The notes under the pieces are model-generated. The model saw only the letters and a program-made list of their open reading frames with translations, was not told the DNA's origin and ran no database searches. This document shows positions 1 to 8,153 of a stretch of DNA of 64,000 nt, one piece after another; position 1 is the stretch's first letter; the number at the start of each line of letters is the position of its first letter. The translations under genes and the position numbers were made by a program. The DNA comes from Faecalibacterium sp. HTF-F (GTDB lineage Bacteria; Bacillota; Clostridia; Oscillospirales; Ruminococcaceae), in contig NZ_CP094473.1 of NCBI RefSeq assembly GCF_023347535.1, positions 1,178,001 through 1,242,000 of the forward strand. The letters run 5' to 3'.

Positions 1-438
1 GCCATCAACGACGGCGCTGCTGCTCTGGTCATCATGAGCGAGGAGAAGGCCAAGGAGCTGGGCGTGAAGCCTCTGGCTACCTGGGTTGCAGGTGCTCTGG
101 CAGGTGTTGAGCCCGAGGTCATGGGTCTGGGCCCCATCGCTGCTACCAAGAAGGTCATGGCTAAGACCGGCATGAGCGTTGCTGATATGGATCTGGTCGA
201 GGCAAACGAGGCCTTCGCAGCACAGTCCATCGCTGTCGGCGAGGCTCTGGGCTTCGATAAGGATAAGCTGAATGTCAACGGCGGCGCCATCGCTCTGGGC
301 CACCCGGTCGGCGCTTCCGGCGCTCGTATCCTGGTCACCCTGCTGTATGCTATGAAGCACCGTGGTGCTCACAAGGGTCTGGCTACCCTGTGCATCGGCG
401 GCGGTATGGGCTGCGCTACCATCGTTGAGATGGACTAA
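1..438 (+). CDS. thl: Acetyl-CoA acetyltransferase (thiolase), 3' part only
   Basis: The reading frame is already open at base 1, so the gene starts before the window and only the last 145 codons are seen. Thiolase condenses two acetyl-CoA to acetoacetyl-CoA, the entry step of butyrate synthesis. The C-terminal signatures are plain: NEAFAAQ, the catalytic-histidine motif GHPVGASG, and the catalytic-cysteine motif CIGGGMG close to the end. It is followed 120 bp later by crt on the same strand, in the usual thl-crt-hbd-bcd-etfBA order of butyrate producers. Identification is firm; the missing N-terminal half cannot be judged. Confidence 0.95.
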   Translation, partial: AINDGAAALVIMSEEKAKELGVKPLATWVAGALAGVEPEVMGLGPIAATKKVMAKTGMSVADMDLVEANEAFAAQSIAVGEALGFDKDKLNVNGGAIALGHPVGASGARILVTLLYAMKHRGAHKGLATLCIGGGMGCATIVEMD

Positions 439-468
439 ACTCCATTATTGGAGAACCTGACTGAATGA

Positions 469-518
469 CAGACCCGGGCAGGGGAGGAACCGGAGAGCCT
501 GCTCTGGCCCGGGGGCTG
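469..518 (+). other. Intercistronic hairpin between thl and crt
   Basis: CAG-CCCGGGC is mirrored by GCCCGGG-CTG about 25 bases further on, giving a GC-rich stem with a small bulge. No run of T follows, so it is unlikely to be a full terminator. It could stabilise or process the polycistronic mRNA so that thl and the downstream genes are expressed at different levels (inference). Confidence 0.5.
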
Positions 519-558
519 TTTATGATAACTGATAAGATTTGAATAGGAGGTTTTCACA

Positions 559-1344
559 ATGGCATTTGTAAAAACCGAGGTGCAGGGCGCAGTTGAGATC
601 ATCACCATCGACCGTCCCAAGGCACTGAATGCCCTGAACCCCGAAGTTCTGGCAGACCTGAAGGCTGCATTTGAGGCTGTGGATCAGGAGACTGTCCGCT
701 GCATCGTTCTGACCGGCGAAGGCGACAAGAGCTTCGTGGCAGGCGCTGATATCGGTTCCATGAGCACCATGACCAAGGCAGAGGGCGAGGCCTTCGGCAA
801 GCTGGGCAATGATGTGTTCCTGATGATCGAGAGCTTCCCCATCCCCGTCATTGCAGCCGTGAACGGCTTTGCACTGGGCGGCGGCAACGAGCTGGCAATG
901 AGCTGCGACATCCGCATCTGCTCTGACAACGCTGTGTTTGGTCAGCCTGAAGTTGGTCTGGGCATCACCCCGGGCTTCGGCGGCACTCAGCGTCTGGCAC
1001 GTCTGGTCGGCATGGGCATGGCAAAGCAGCTGGTCTACTCTGCTCTGAACATCAAGGCAGACGAGGCTCTGCGCATTGGTCTGGTGAACGCTGTGTATCC
1101 CCAGGCTGAGCTGATGGAGAACGTGCTGAAGCTGGCCGGCAAGATCGCAAAGAACGCACCCATCGCTGTACGCAACTGCAAGAAGGCAATCAACGGCGGC
1201 ATCAGCCTGCCCATCGAGAAGGCTGTTGAGGTCGAGGAAAAGCTGTTCGGCGACTGCTTCGAGACCCACGATCAGGTGGAGGGCATGAGCTGCTTCCTGT
1301 CCCGTGAGAAGCCGAAGCCCAAGGCAGTGTTCACCAACAACTAA
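559..1344 (+). CDS. crt: 3-hydroxybutyryl-CoA dehydratase (crotonase)
   Basis: This 261-residue enoyl-CoA hydratase dehydrates 3-hydroxybutyryl-CoA to crotonyl-CoA, the third step from acetyl-CoA to butyryl-CoA. The oxyanion-hole and catalytic segment GGGNELAMSCDI and the second catalytic segment QPEVGLG carry the two glutamates expected of a hydratase. Length is normal for the crotonase family. ATG 559 is preceded by a perfect AGGAGG at good spacing. It lies between thl and hbd in the butyrate operon. A long opposite-strand reading frame over this gene is a codon-use shadow. Crotonase-family paralogues with other acyl substrates exist, but operon context makes this assignment firm. Confidence 0.96.
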   Translation: MAFVKTEVQGAVEIITIDRPKALNALNPEVLADLKAAFEAVDQETVRCIVLTGEGDKSFVAGADIGSMSTMTKAEGEAFGKLGNDVFLMIESFPIPVIAAVNGFALGGGNELAMSCDIRICSDNAVFGQPEVGLGITPGFGGTQRLARLVGMGMAKQLVYSALNIKADEALRIGLVNAVYPQAELMENVLKLAGKIAKNAPIAVRNCKKAINGGISLPIEKAVEVEEKLFGDCFETHDQVEGMSCFLSREKPKPKAVFTNN

Positions 1345-1386
1345 TCCATTACTACATAATTTTTGATATTAAAGGAGAGGTTTCCT

Positions 1387-2259
1387 ATGAAGATCGGTGT
1401 TATCGGCGCTGGCACCATGGGCCAGGGCATCGCAAAGGCATTTGCACAGGTTGAGGGCAACACCGTTGCTCTGTGCGACATCAAGCAGGAGTGGGCCGAG
1501 AATGGTCTGGCAAAGATCAAGAAGGGCTACGAGAAGCTGGTTGCCAAGGGAAAGATGACGCAGGAAAAGGCAGACGCTATCGTTGCTGCCATCACCCCGG
1601 GCCTGAAGGAAGACCTGTGCGCTGACTGCGATCTGGTCGTTGAGGCTGCTTTTGAGGATATGAAGGTCAAGCAGACCACCTTCGGCGAGCTGGATAAGAT
1701 CTGCAAGCCTGAGTGCATCTTCGCTTCCAACACTTCTTCTCTGTCCATCACCGAGATCGGCAAGGGCGTTGGCCGTCCGCTGGTCGGCATGCACTTCTTC
1801 AACCCCGCAGACCGCATGAAGCTGATCGAGGTCATCGCAGGCTGCAACACTCCCGCTGAGACCGTTGAGAAGATCAAGGAGATCTCTGTTGCCATCGGCA
1901 AGCAGCCGGTTCAGGTCAACGAGGCTGCAGGCTTTGTCGTCAACCGCATCCTGATCCCCATGATCAACGAAGCAGCCTTCATCAAGATGGAAGGCGTTTC
2001 CGATATCGCCGGCATCGATACTGCTATGAAGCTGGGTGCCAACCACCCCATGGGTCCCCTGGAGCTGGGCGACTTCATCGGCCTGGATATCTGCCTGGCT
2101 ATCATGGACGTGCTGTACAAGGAGACCGGCGACAGCAAGTACCGTGCATGCCCGCTGATCCGTAAGATGGTCCGCGGCGGCAACCTGGGCTGCAAGAGCG
2201 GCAAGGGCTTCTACGTTTACAACGCAGACCGCACCAAGACCCCTGTTGACCAGCTGTAA
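1387..2259 (+). CDS. hbd: 3-hydroxybutyryl-CoA dehydrogenase
   Basis: This 290-residue NAD(P)-dependent enzyme reduces acetoacetyl-CoA to (S)-3-hydroxybutyryl-CoA. The N-terminal Rossmann motif is GAGTMGQGIA. MHFFNPADRMKLIEVI carries the catalytic histidine, and the C-terminal domain has NHPMGPLELGDFIGLD. The frame is open eight codons further upstream, but ATG 1387 follows GGAGAGG at the right distance and starts exactly at the family's usual MKIGVIGAG, so it is taken as the start. It is 42 bp after crt in the same operon. Confidence 0.96.
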   Translation: MKIGVIGAGTMGQGIAKAFAQVEGNTVALCDIKQEWAENGLAKIKKGYEKLVAKGKMTQEKADAIVAAITPGLKEDLCADCDLVVEAAFEDMKVKQTTFGELDKICKPECIFASNTSSLSITEIGKGVGRPLVGMHFFNPADRMKLIEVIAGCNTPAETVEKIKEISVAIGKQPVQVNEAAGFVVNRILIPMINEAAFIKMEGVSDIAGIDTAMKLGANHPMGPLELGDFIGLDICLAIMDVLYKETGDSKYRACPLIRKMVRGGNLGCKSGKGFYVYNADRTKTPVDQL

Positions 2260-2273
2260 ATTCTGATAAACGT

Positions 2274-2306
2274 TTCTCCCGACTATGGAAACACGGCCGG
2301 GAGGAA
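2274..2306 (+). other. Intercistronic hairpin between hbd and bcd
   Basis: TTTCTCCCG pairs with CGGGAGGAA across a 16-base loop. No T-run follows. With the similar hairpin ahead of crt it may tune relative mRNA levels inside the operon (inference). Confidence 0.45.
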
Positions 2307-2363
2307 TTTGTTTGCACCGGGCAATTCCGGTAAATGAAAAAGACCCGTTAGGAGGATATAGCG

Positions 2364-3533
2364 ATGGATTTTACTCTGTCCAAGCAGCAGCAGATGGTAC
2401 AGAAAATGTACCGCGAGTTTGCTGAGAACGAAGTCAAGCCCCTGGCAAAGAAGGTTGATGCGGAAGAGTACTTCCCCAAAGAGACCGTCGAAAAGATGGG
2501 CAAGCTCGGCATGATGGGCATTTATTTCCCGACTGAGGTCGGCGGTGCAGGCGGCGATGTGCTGTCCTACGTCATGGCAGTGGAAGAGCTGAGCAAGGTC
2601 TGCGGCACCACCGGTGTCATCGTCTCTGCTCACACCAGCCTGTGTGCTGCTCCTATTTATGAAAATGGTACTCCCGAGCAGAAGGCAAAGTATCTGCCCA
2701 AGCTGTGCAGCGGTGAGTGGCTGGGTGCTTTCGGCCTGACTGAGCCGGGTGCCGGCACCGACGCACAGGGCCAGCAGACCATTGCAAAGGAAGAGGACGA
2801 TTGCTGGGTGCTGAACGGCTCCAAGATCTTCATCACCAATGCAGGCTTTGCTGATGTGTTCATCGTCATTGCCGTCACCGACAATGTGCTGGACAAGAAG
2901 GGCCGTCCCACCAAGCTGTGCTCTGCTTTCATCGTGGAGCGTACCGACCCGGGCTTCTCCGTCGGTAAGGCTGAGGACAAGATGGGCATTCGCGGTTCTT
3001 CTACCTGCGAGCTGATCTTTGAGGACTGCCGCATTCCGAAGGATCGTATGCTGGGCGTGCGCGGCAAGGGCTTCCAGCTGGCTATGGCTACTCTGGATGG
3101 CGGCCGTATCGGTATCGCATCTCAGGCTCTGGGCATTGCCGAGGGCGCTCTGGAAGAGACCGTGGCTTACGTCAAGGAGCGCAAGCAGTTCGGCCGTGCC
3201 ATTGCAGCTTTCCAGAACACTCAGTTCGAGCTGGCTGAGATGAAGGCACGTGTTGAGGCTGCAAAGTATCTGGTCTACGCTGCTGCTCTGAAGAAGCAGG
3301 AAGCAATGGATGGCAAGAAGGTTCGTTACAGCGTCGAGGCTGCTCAGGCAAAGCTGATCGCAGCCCGCACCGCAAGCGATGTGACCCGCCGCTGCCTGCA
3401 GCTGTTCGGCGGTTACGGCTACACCCGTGACTATCCCATCGAGCGCATGATGCGTGATGCCAAGATCACTGAGATCTACGAGGGCACCAGCGAAGTGCAG
3501 ATGATGGTCATTTCCGGCGCGCTGCTGAAGTAA
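2364..3533 (+). CDS. bcd: Butyryl-CoA dehydrogenase
   Basis: This 389-residue FAD acyl-CoA dehydrogenase reduces crotonyl-CoA to butyryl-CoA. With EtfAB it forms the electron-bifurcating complex that oxidises NADH and also reduces ferredoxin. The flavin/substrate motif LTEPGAGTDA is present. The C-terminal IYEGTSEVQ holds the catalytic base glutamate of short-chain acyl-CoA dehydrogenases. ATG 2364 is preceded by AGGAGG. The gene directly precedes etfB (17 bp gap), the standard clostridial arrangement, which supports bifurcating rather than fatty-acid-degrading use (inference from family and context). Confidence 0.95.
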   Translation: MDFTLSKQQQMVQKMYREFAENEVKPLAKKVDAEEYFPKETVEKMGKLGMMGIYFPTEVGGAGGDVLSYVMAVEELSKVCGTTGVIVSAHTSLCAAPIYENGTPEQKAKYLPKLCSGEWLGAFGLTEPGAGTDAQGQQTIAKEEDDCWVLNGSKIFITNAGFADVFIVIAVTDNVLDKKGRPTKLCSAFIVERTDPGFSVGKAEDKMGIRGSSTCELIFEDCRIPKDRMLGVRGKGFQLAMATLDGGRIGIASQALGIAEGALEETVAYVKERKQFGRAIAAFQNTQFELAEMKARVEAAKYLVYAAALKKQEAMDGKKVRYSVEAAQAKLIAARTASDVTRRCLQLFGGYGYTRDYPIERMMRDAKITEIYEGTSEVQMMVISGALLK

Positions 3534-3550
3534 GGGAGGCAAGAGTTACA

Positions 3551-4345
3551 ATGAAAGCAATTGTTTGTGTAAAGCAGGTTCCTGATACCTCCGGCAAGGT
3601 GTCCGTCAAGCCCGATGGCACTCTGGACCGTGCTTCGATGGCTACCATCACCAACCCTGATGACCTGAACGCTCTGGAGGCTGCTCTGAAGCTCAAGGAC
3701 GCTACCGGCTGCGAAGTCGTTGTTGTTACCATGGGTCCTCCGCCGGCAGAAGGCATGCTGCGTGAGCTGCTGGCCCGCGGTGCAGATAAGGCTGTTCTGG
3801 TCTCCGGCCGTGAGTTCGGCGGTTCCGATACCTTCGCAACCAGCCAGATCCTGGCTGCTGCCGTCAACAAGATCGGTGTCGGCCCCGAGGACGTTGTGTT
3901 CTGCGGCCGTCAGGCAATCGATGGTGATACTGCTCAGGTCGGTCCTCAGATCGCTGAGAAGCTGCACCTGCCTCAGGTCACCTATGTGGCTGACATCCAG
4001 AAGGATGGCAACACCCTGACCGTGAAGCGTATGCTGGAGGACGGCTACATGATGGTCAAGGTGCAGACTCCCTGCCTGCTGACCTGCATCAAGGAGCTGA
4101 ACCAGCCCCGTTACATGAGCGTGAACGGCATCTTCACCTGCTATGACAAGCCGATGGAAGTGTTCGATTACAACGCACTGAAGGACGATCCGCTGATCGA
4201 GGTCGATACCATTGGTCTGAAGGGTTCTCCGACGAACGTCTTTAAGTCCTTCACTCCTCCGCAGAAGGGCGCAGGCACCATGCTCAAGGGCGACGATACT
4301 GCCGCACAGCTGGCTGGTATCCTGGCCAAGAAGCACCTGATCTGA
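3551..4345 (+). CDS. etfB: Electron transfer flavoprotein beta subunit
   Basis: This 264-residue EtfB begins MKAIVCVKQVPDT, the typical start of the family. Its central region carries the FAD-contacting segment FCGRQAIDGDTAQVGPQIAE. In bifurcating Etf the beta subunit binds NADH and the bifurcating flavin (family knowledge). It follows bcd by 17 bp and precedes etfA by 21 bp, so the three are surely cotranscribed. GGGAGG lies ahead of ATG 3551. Confidence 0.95.
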   Translation: MKAIVCVKQVPDTSGKVSVKPDGTLDRASMATITNPDDLNALEAALKLKDATGCEVVVVTMGPPPAEGMLRELLARGADKAVLVSGREFGGSDTFATSQILAAAVNKIGVGPEDVVFCGRQAIDGDTAQVGPQIAEKLHLPQVTYVADIQKDGNTLTVKRMLEDGYMMVKVQTPCLLTCIKELNQPRYMSVNGIFTCYDKPMEVFDYNALKDDPLIEVDTIGLKGSPTNVFKSFTPPQKGAGTMLKGDDTAAQLAGILAKKHLI

Positions 4346-4366
4346 TGAAAGGAGCATAGGATTACA

Positions 4367-5461
4367 ATGGCTGATTTTAACGAATACAAAGGCGTTTGGG
4401 TCTTCTGCGAGCAGCGCCAGGGCAAGCTGATGCCCACTGATTTCGAGCTGGTGAGCGAGGCCCGCAAGCTGGCTGATGAGCTGGGCTGCAAGGTCACTGG
4501 TCTGCTGCTGGGCGACAACGTGGAAGGCATTGCCAAGGAGCTGGGCGGCTATGGTGCCGATGAGGTCATGGTCTGCGACAGCCCCCTGCTGAAGGATTAC
4601 ACCACCGATGCATACGCTAAGGTCGTGTGCGACATGGTCAACGAGTACAAGCCCGAAGTCCTGCTGATCGGTGCAACCAACATCGGCCGCGATCTGGGCC
4701 CCCGCTGCGCAGCTCGTCTGCACACCGGCCTGACCGCTGATGCTACCCATCTGGACATCGACACTGCAAAGTACATCGATTTCCTGAAGGAGAGCTCCAC
4801 CATCGACCTGTCCAAGCAGAAGTTCGATATGGAAGACCGCAACCTGAAGATGACCCGTCCCGCATTCGGCGGCCATCTGATGGCTACCATCATCTGCCCC
4901 CGCTTCCGTCCGCAGATGTCCACCGTGCGTCCCGGCGTTATGAAGAAGGCTCCCTTCGATCAGGCCAAGGCTGATGCCTGCCAGATCGTGAAGCCCGCAT
5001 TCGCTCTGGCTGCTGATGACATCAAGACCGAGGTCCTGAGCGTTGAGAAGGCCGCTGAGAAGCTGGTCGATCTGATCGGCGCAGACGTGATCGTCTCTGT
5101 CGGCCGCGGCATCAGCAAGGATGTCCAGAAGGGCATTGAGCTGGCTGAGCAGCTGGCAGCTGCTCTGGGCGGCGGCGTTGTGGGCGCTTCCCGTGCCGTC
5201 ACCGATGCAGGCTGGATGACCGCTGACCATCAGGTTGGTCAGACCGGCAAGACCGTGCACCCCAAGATCTATGTTGCTCTGGGCATTTCCGGCGCTATCC
5301 AGCACACTGCTGGTATGCAGGACTCCGAGTGCATCATCGCTGTCAACAAGAACGAGGGTGCTCCCATCTTCGGCGTGGCTGACTACGGCATCGTGGGCGA
5401 TCTGTTCAAGGTCGTGCCCGAGCTGATCAAGCAGATCGAGGCAGCAAAGGCTGCTCAGTGA
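4367..5461 (+). CDS. etfA: Electron transfer flavoprotein alpha subunit
   Basis: This 364-residue EtfA has an N-terminal alpha/beta domain. The C-terminal FAD domain contains GRGISKD, the GASRAVTDAGW loop, QVGQTGKTV, ALGISGAIQH and a late NKNEGAPIFGVADYGIVGD, all hallmarks of the alpha-FAD site. It shuttles electrons between EtfB and Bcd. It is the last gene of the butyrate operon and is followed directly by a strong intrinsic terminator. GAAAGGAG precedes ATG 4367. Confidence 0.95.
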   Translation: MADFNEYKGVWVFCEQRQGKLMPTDFELVSEARKLADELGCKVTGLLLGDNVEGIAKELGGYGADEVMVCDSPLLKDYTTDAYAKVVCDMVNEYKPEVLLIGATNIGRDLGPRCAARLHTGLTADATHLDIDTAKYIDFLKESSTIDLSKQKFDMEDRNLKMTRPAFGGHLMATIICPRFRPQMSTVRPGVMKKAPFDQAKADACQIVKPAFALAADDIKTEVLSVEKAAEKLVDLIGADVIVSVGRGISKDVQKGIELAEQLAAALGGGVVGASRAVTDAGWMTADHQVGQTGKTVHPKIYVALGISGAIQHTAGMQDSECIIAVNKNEGAPIFGVADYGIVGDLFKVVPELIKQIEAAKAAQ

Positions 5462-5505
5462 TCGCCTGAAGCAAGATTTTTTCAATAGCATAGCCTGAAT
5501 TGTGG

Positions 5506-5539
5506 AAGGGCGGCTCTTCGGAGCCGCTCTTCTTTTTTT
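5506..5539 (+). terminator. Intrinsic terminator of the butyrate operon
   Basis: AAGGGCGGCTC / GAGCCGCTCTT form an 11-bp stem (one wobble) around a TTCG loop, followed by seven T in CTTTTTTTG. Confidence 0.9.
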
Positions 5540-6115
5540 GTTTGTCAAATGCTAAGGTGACGCATAAAAGACAGTGGACAAAACAGCAAGAGGCAGGGCT
5601 TCGCCAGAGGTCCTGCCTTTTTGCTCTGTTCGGCGATTCTTTGAACTATGTCCTTTTTGGCGGGGCTTGTTGCATTTTGCGTAATACTCGGTTCCGTCAG
5701 AGCAAAGAGTTAGAGTATTAAACTGTACGGAGGGACAGCACAGATGGGTTCGGAAGAACCGTCTGCGCTGTTTTTTGTTGCGGATGGTGCTGCAAAAGAG
5801 CGGATGCAGTGCAGGGATAGCCAGAGGAAGAAAAAGCAGCGTCTGAAAGTGCACACAAAGTGCAGCGAAACATGGAAAAACGGCTTTGAGTTAAGAAAAA
5901 GACGGAAATACACAATTAAAGCGTAACAAAATCGTGTTGCAAAAGTGAATTTCCGTACAAAAAGTGCCATGAGCAGCCTCCGAAAAAGGACGTATTGCAA
6001 CATTTGCATAACAATAAACCAACATTTAGAACGTGTTTGAGGCGCTTATAAAGGGCTTTTTAGGAGAAAAAAGCTCTAAAATTTTATGTGATTCATCAAA
6101 ACATGACTGAATCCC
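5540..6115. other. Non-coding stretch with further terminator-like hairpins
   Basis: No convincing gene is seen in these 576 bases. Two more plus-strand hairpins with T-runs occur: AGGCAGG/CCTGCCT at 5591-5622, and CAGC-CAGA...TCTG-GCTG with a GGTTC-GGAA-GAACC centre at 5736-5776 followed by six T. Such spaced terminators could mark the end of a short unannotated transcript, possibly a small RNA between about 5640 and 5776, but no clear promoter was found. The rest is AT-rich and carries scattered TTGCA pentamers at 5937, 5995 and 6004. Confidence 0.5.
5736..5776 (+). terminator. Terminator-like hairpin far downstream of etfA
   Basis: CAGC-A-CAGA-GGTTC is mirrored by GAACC-TCTG-C-GCTG around a GGAA loop, followed by TTTTTT. 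It lies about 200 bp beyond the operon terminator with no gene in front of it. Confidence 0.6.
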
Positions 6116-6144
6116 TTGACCATGAGACACTTTTGTGATACTAT
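6116..6144 (+). promoter_or_regulatory. Promoter of the CAP-domain gene
   Basis: TTGACC (6116-6121), a 17-base spacer and TACTAT (6139-6144) form a sigma-A-like promoter about 70 bp ahead of the coding start. The first GTTGCA box begins two bases after the -10. Confidence 0.6.
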
Positions 6145-6145
6145 T

Positions 6146-6195
6146 GTTGCACAACAGTTGCATTTGTGAAACGGTAGTGTTGCAAACAAGTTGCA
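6146..6195 (+). repeat. GTTGCA boxes phased at 11 bp in the promoter/leader
   Basis: GTTGCA begins at 6146, 6157, 6179 and 6190, i.e. spacings of 11, 22 and 11 bp, one DNA helical turn or a multiple. The first is part of GTTGCACAAC, a GTTG/CAAC dyad that recurs identically at 7300-7309 over the -35 of the next gene. This looks like an array for a regulator binding one face of the helix, covering the start of the transcript. The regulator is unknown. Confidence 0.55.
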
Positions 6196-6216
6196 AAAAC
6201 TTGCGGAGGATGTCTT

Positions 6217-7161
6217 ATGGAACTTGAGATGAAGATCGTAAAGAAGGTCGCAGCCGCTGCGATGGCCATGGCTGTGGTTTTTGGTGCCGCATCCCTCAAG
6301 CCTGTTGCCGCAAATGCTGCACAGGCCGGGTCTGAGACAGCTTCCGTGATGGAAGAAGAAAACTCCTTCCTGAGCCATCAGGATGAAGCTTACCAGAACG
6401 AGTTCCTGCGCCGTGTGAACAGCGAGCGCGCAAAGGCTGGCCTGAAGCCTGTCCAGCTGGGTGATAGCAGCCACAATAGTGCTGCTCAGGAGCGCGCGAA
6501 GGAACTGGCCTCTTCTTATTCTTACGTTCGTCCCAATGGCCAGCGCGATTTTACCGTCTTCGCAGAGAATGGCATCGAAGATGTGTCGATTGGCGAGGAC
6601 TACATGGCGGGCGTTTCCACCCCCGATGCAGCGGTAGATCAGTGGATGAATATTGATTTTGCCCGTGAGCGCATCCTGAACGCAGATGCGACCACCATGA
6701 GCGTGGGCCACTATGAAGGCGGCGTTTACAACAACTACTGGGTGCTGATCTTCTCTTATCCCGAAAACTCTTACACCAGCGACTATCGTCAGAGAGTTCT
6801 GGATCTGGTCAATGCAGAGCGCGCAAACTACGGCCTGCAGCCTCTGGTCATGGGGGACGCAAAGCTCACTGCAGCTGCACAGCATCGTGCTGAGGAGATC
6901 GCAACTGTGAACTCTCATGTGCGCCCCAATGGTTCCAAGTGGTACACCGTGCTCAGTGAATACGGTGTGACCGATGTTGCTTCCGGTGAGAATGCCGCAT
7001 GGGGCAGCGTTTCTCCTGAAGAGGTCGTAACGGCATGGATGAATTCCGAAGGCCACCGTGCGAATATTCTGGACCCGGAAGCCCGCGCAATGGGTGTTGG
7101 CTACTACTACAACAGCTCCAGCACCTGGGGCCATCAGTGGATCCAGCTTTTTACCAAGTAA
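6217..7161 (+). CDS. Secreted protein with two CAP/SCP domains
   Basis: This 314-residue exported protein has a signal peptide at residues 1-37 (basic KIVKK, hydrophobic core, cleavage near ANAAQA). Two tandem CAP (cysteine-rich secretory/PR-1-like) domains follow at about 58-185 and 188-314. The second keeps the family cavity residues: SHVRPNG with H234, GENAAWG, WMNSEGHRANIL with H280. The first has the same layout (YVRPNG, GEDYM, WMNIDFARERIL) but both cavity histidines are gone. Bacterial CAP proteins are surface or secreted and of mostly unknown activity. GGAGGA six bases before ATG 6217 sets the start. It is a single-gene unit with its own promoter and terminator. Confidence 0.85.
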   Translation: MELEMKIVKKVAAAAMAMAVVFGAASLKPVAANAAQAGSETASVMEEENSFLSHQDEAYQNEFLRRVNSERAKAGLKPVQLGDSSHNSAAQERAKELASSYSYVRPNGQRDFTVFAENGIEDVSIGEDYMAGVSTPDAAVDQWMNIDFARERILNADATTMSVGHYEGGVYNNYWVLIFSYPENSYTSDYRQRVLDLVNAERANYGLQPLVMGDAKLTAAAQHRAEEIATVNSHVRPNGSKWYTVLSEYGVTDVASGENAAWGSVSPEEVVTAWMNSEGHRANILDPEARAMGVGYYYNSSSTWGHQWIQLFTK

Positions 7162-7190
7162 TCATCGTAATCATATGCTTTCTTCAGAAA

Positions 7191-7224
7191 AATCGGTTGG
7201 GCCGCAGGGCTCAGCCGATTTTTT
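7191..7224 (+). terminator. Terminator of the CAP gene
   Basis: AATCGGTTGGGC pairs with GCTCAGCCGATT (wobbles included), followed by six T. Confidence 0.85.
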
Positions 7225-7299
7225 GTTGTCTTTTTTAAGAGCCGGGGGAGCTGAGGATCCGACCGAAAAGAAATGAAACAGATAACGTGTTCTGCAGTG

Positions 7300-7328
7300 G
7301 TTGCACAACGGCCGATTTATGTTATACT
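7300..7328 (+). promoter_or_regulatory. Promoter with overlapping GTTGCACAAC dyad
   Basis: TTGCAC (7301-7306), a 16-base spacer and TATACT (7323-7328). The dyad GTTGCACAAC (7300-7309) covers the -35 and is identical to 6146-6155, suggesting shared control with the CAP gene. Confidence 0.65.
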
Positions 7329-7358
7329 TATTCTGAATAAAAAGCAGGAGGAACCACC

Positions 7359-7979
7359 GTGGAGGATTACCGCACGATTCGTGGCACGGCCACAGGAGAA
7401 TACGAAGAAAAGAAGAGCCGCTTCATTGCATCCCTGTCTTTTGCGGACAGTGAGGAAGCCGCCGTTGCATTTCTGGAACAGGTGCGTGCGGCCAACCGGA
7501 CCGCGCGGCACAATGTATATGCTTACCGCCTGCGGGAAGGCAACCGGGAACGCTACTCGGACGATGGCGAACCGGCAAAAACGGCGGGGACCCCGGCGCT
7601 GGAAGTGCTGCAGCACAGCGGTCTGACCGATCTGATTGTGGTGGTGACCCGCTATTTTGGCGGTGTGCTGCTGGGCACCGGCGGCCTTGTGCGTGCCTAT
7701 ACGACGGCCACAGCCCGGGCATTGGAGAACGCCGAGGTGGTCACGGTGCGCAGCGTGGTGGAACTGAGCGTGACGGTGGATTACTCACTGTATGAGCGGG
7801 CCTCGCTGCTCATCGACGCGGCGGGAGCAAAACAGGCCGCACCGCAGTTCACGGACCGTGTGACTCTGTGCTGGCAGATGCCTGAGCACACGGAAGGCCC
7901 GCTGCTGGAGCAGCTGCGGGAGCTGACCCGGGGCGGAGCACAGGTCCATGTCTCGGAACCTTTCTACGCACCCTTTTGA
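7359..7979 (+). CDS. yigZ: YigZ/IMPACT family protein
   Basis: This 206-residue protein belongs to the UPF0029/IMPACT family. The conserved centre runs RHNVYAYRL, YSDDGEPAKTAGTPALEVL, then DLIVVVTRYFGGVLLGTGGLVRAYTTA. The C-terminal part matches the family's DUF1949 ferredoxin-like domain. The family is linked to translation regulation and nucleic-acid binding, but the bacterial role is not settled. The start is GTG 7359 behind AGGAGG; no ATG fits. The gene has its own promoter and precedes the dGTPase by 174 bp. Confidence 0.88.
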   Translation: MEDYRTIRGTATGEYEEKKSRFIASLSFADSEEAAVAFLEQVRAANRTARHNVYAYRLREGNRERYSDDGEPAKTAGTPALEVLQHSGLTDLIVVVTRYFGGVLLGTGGLVRAYTTATARALENAEVVTVRSVVELSVTVDYSLYERASLLIDAAGAKQAAPQFTDRVTLCWQMPEHTEGPLLEQLRELTRGGAQVHVSEPFYAPF

Positions 7980-8153
7980 TAAAAACTGCGTCCATAAGAG
8001 GACTTTTGAAAAAAACGGGCAAAATTTTGTGAAACGACAGGGTATTTCCCCCTTCGACAAACCGGGTGTGTTACAATTGCCGCGGGCGCAGCAATTGGGA
8101 TCGGCTGTGCCGAAGCAGAGAGGGGGAATGCTGAAAAAAGGAGGGGATCCTGT

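Noticed and set aside
6146..6195. Phased GTTGCA boxes as DnaA boxes or an origin of replication
   Set aside because: They do not match the TTATNCACA DnaA consensus, and there is no dnaA, dnaN or AT-rich unwinding region beside them.
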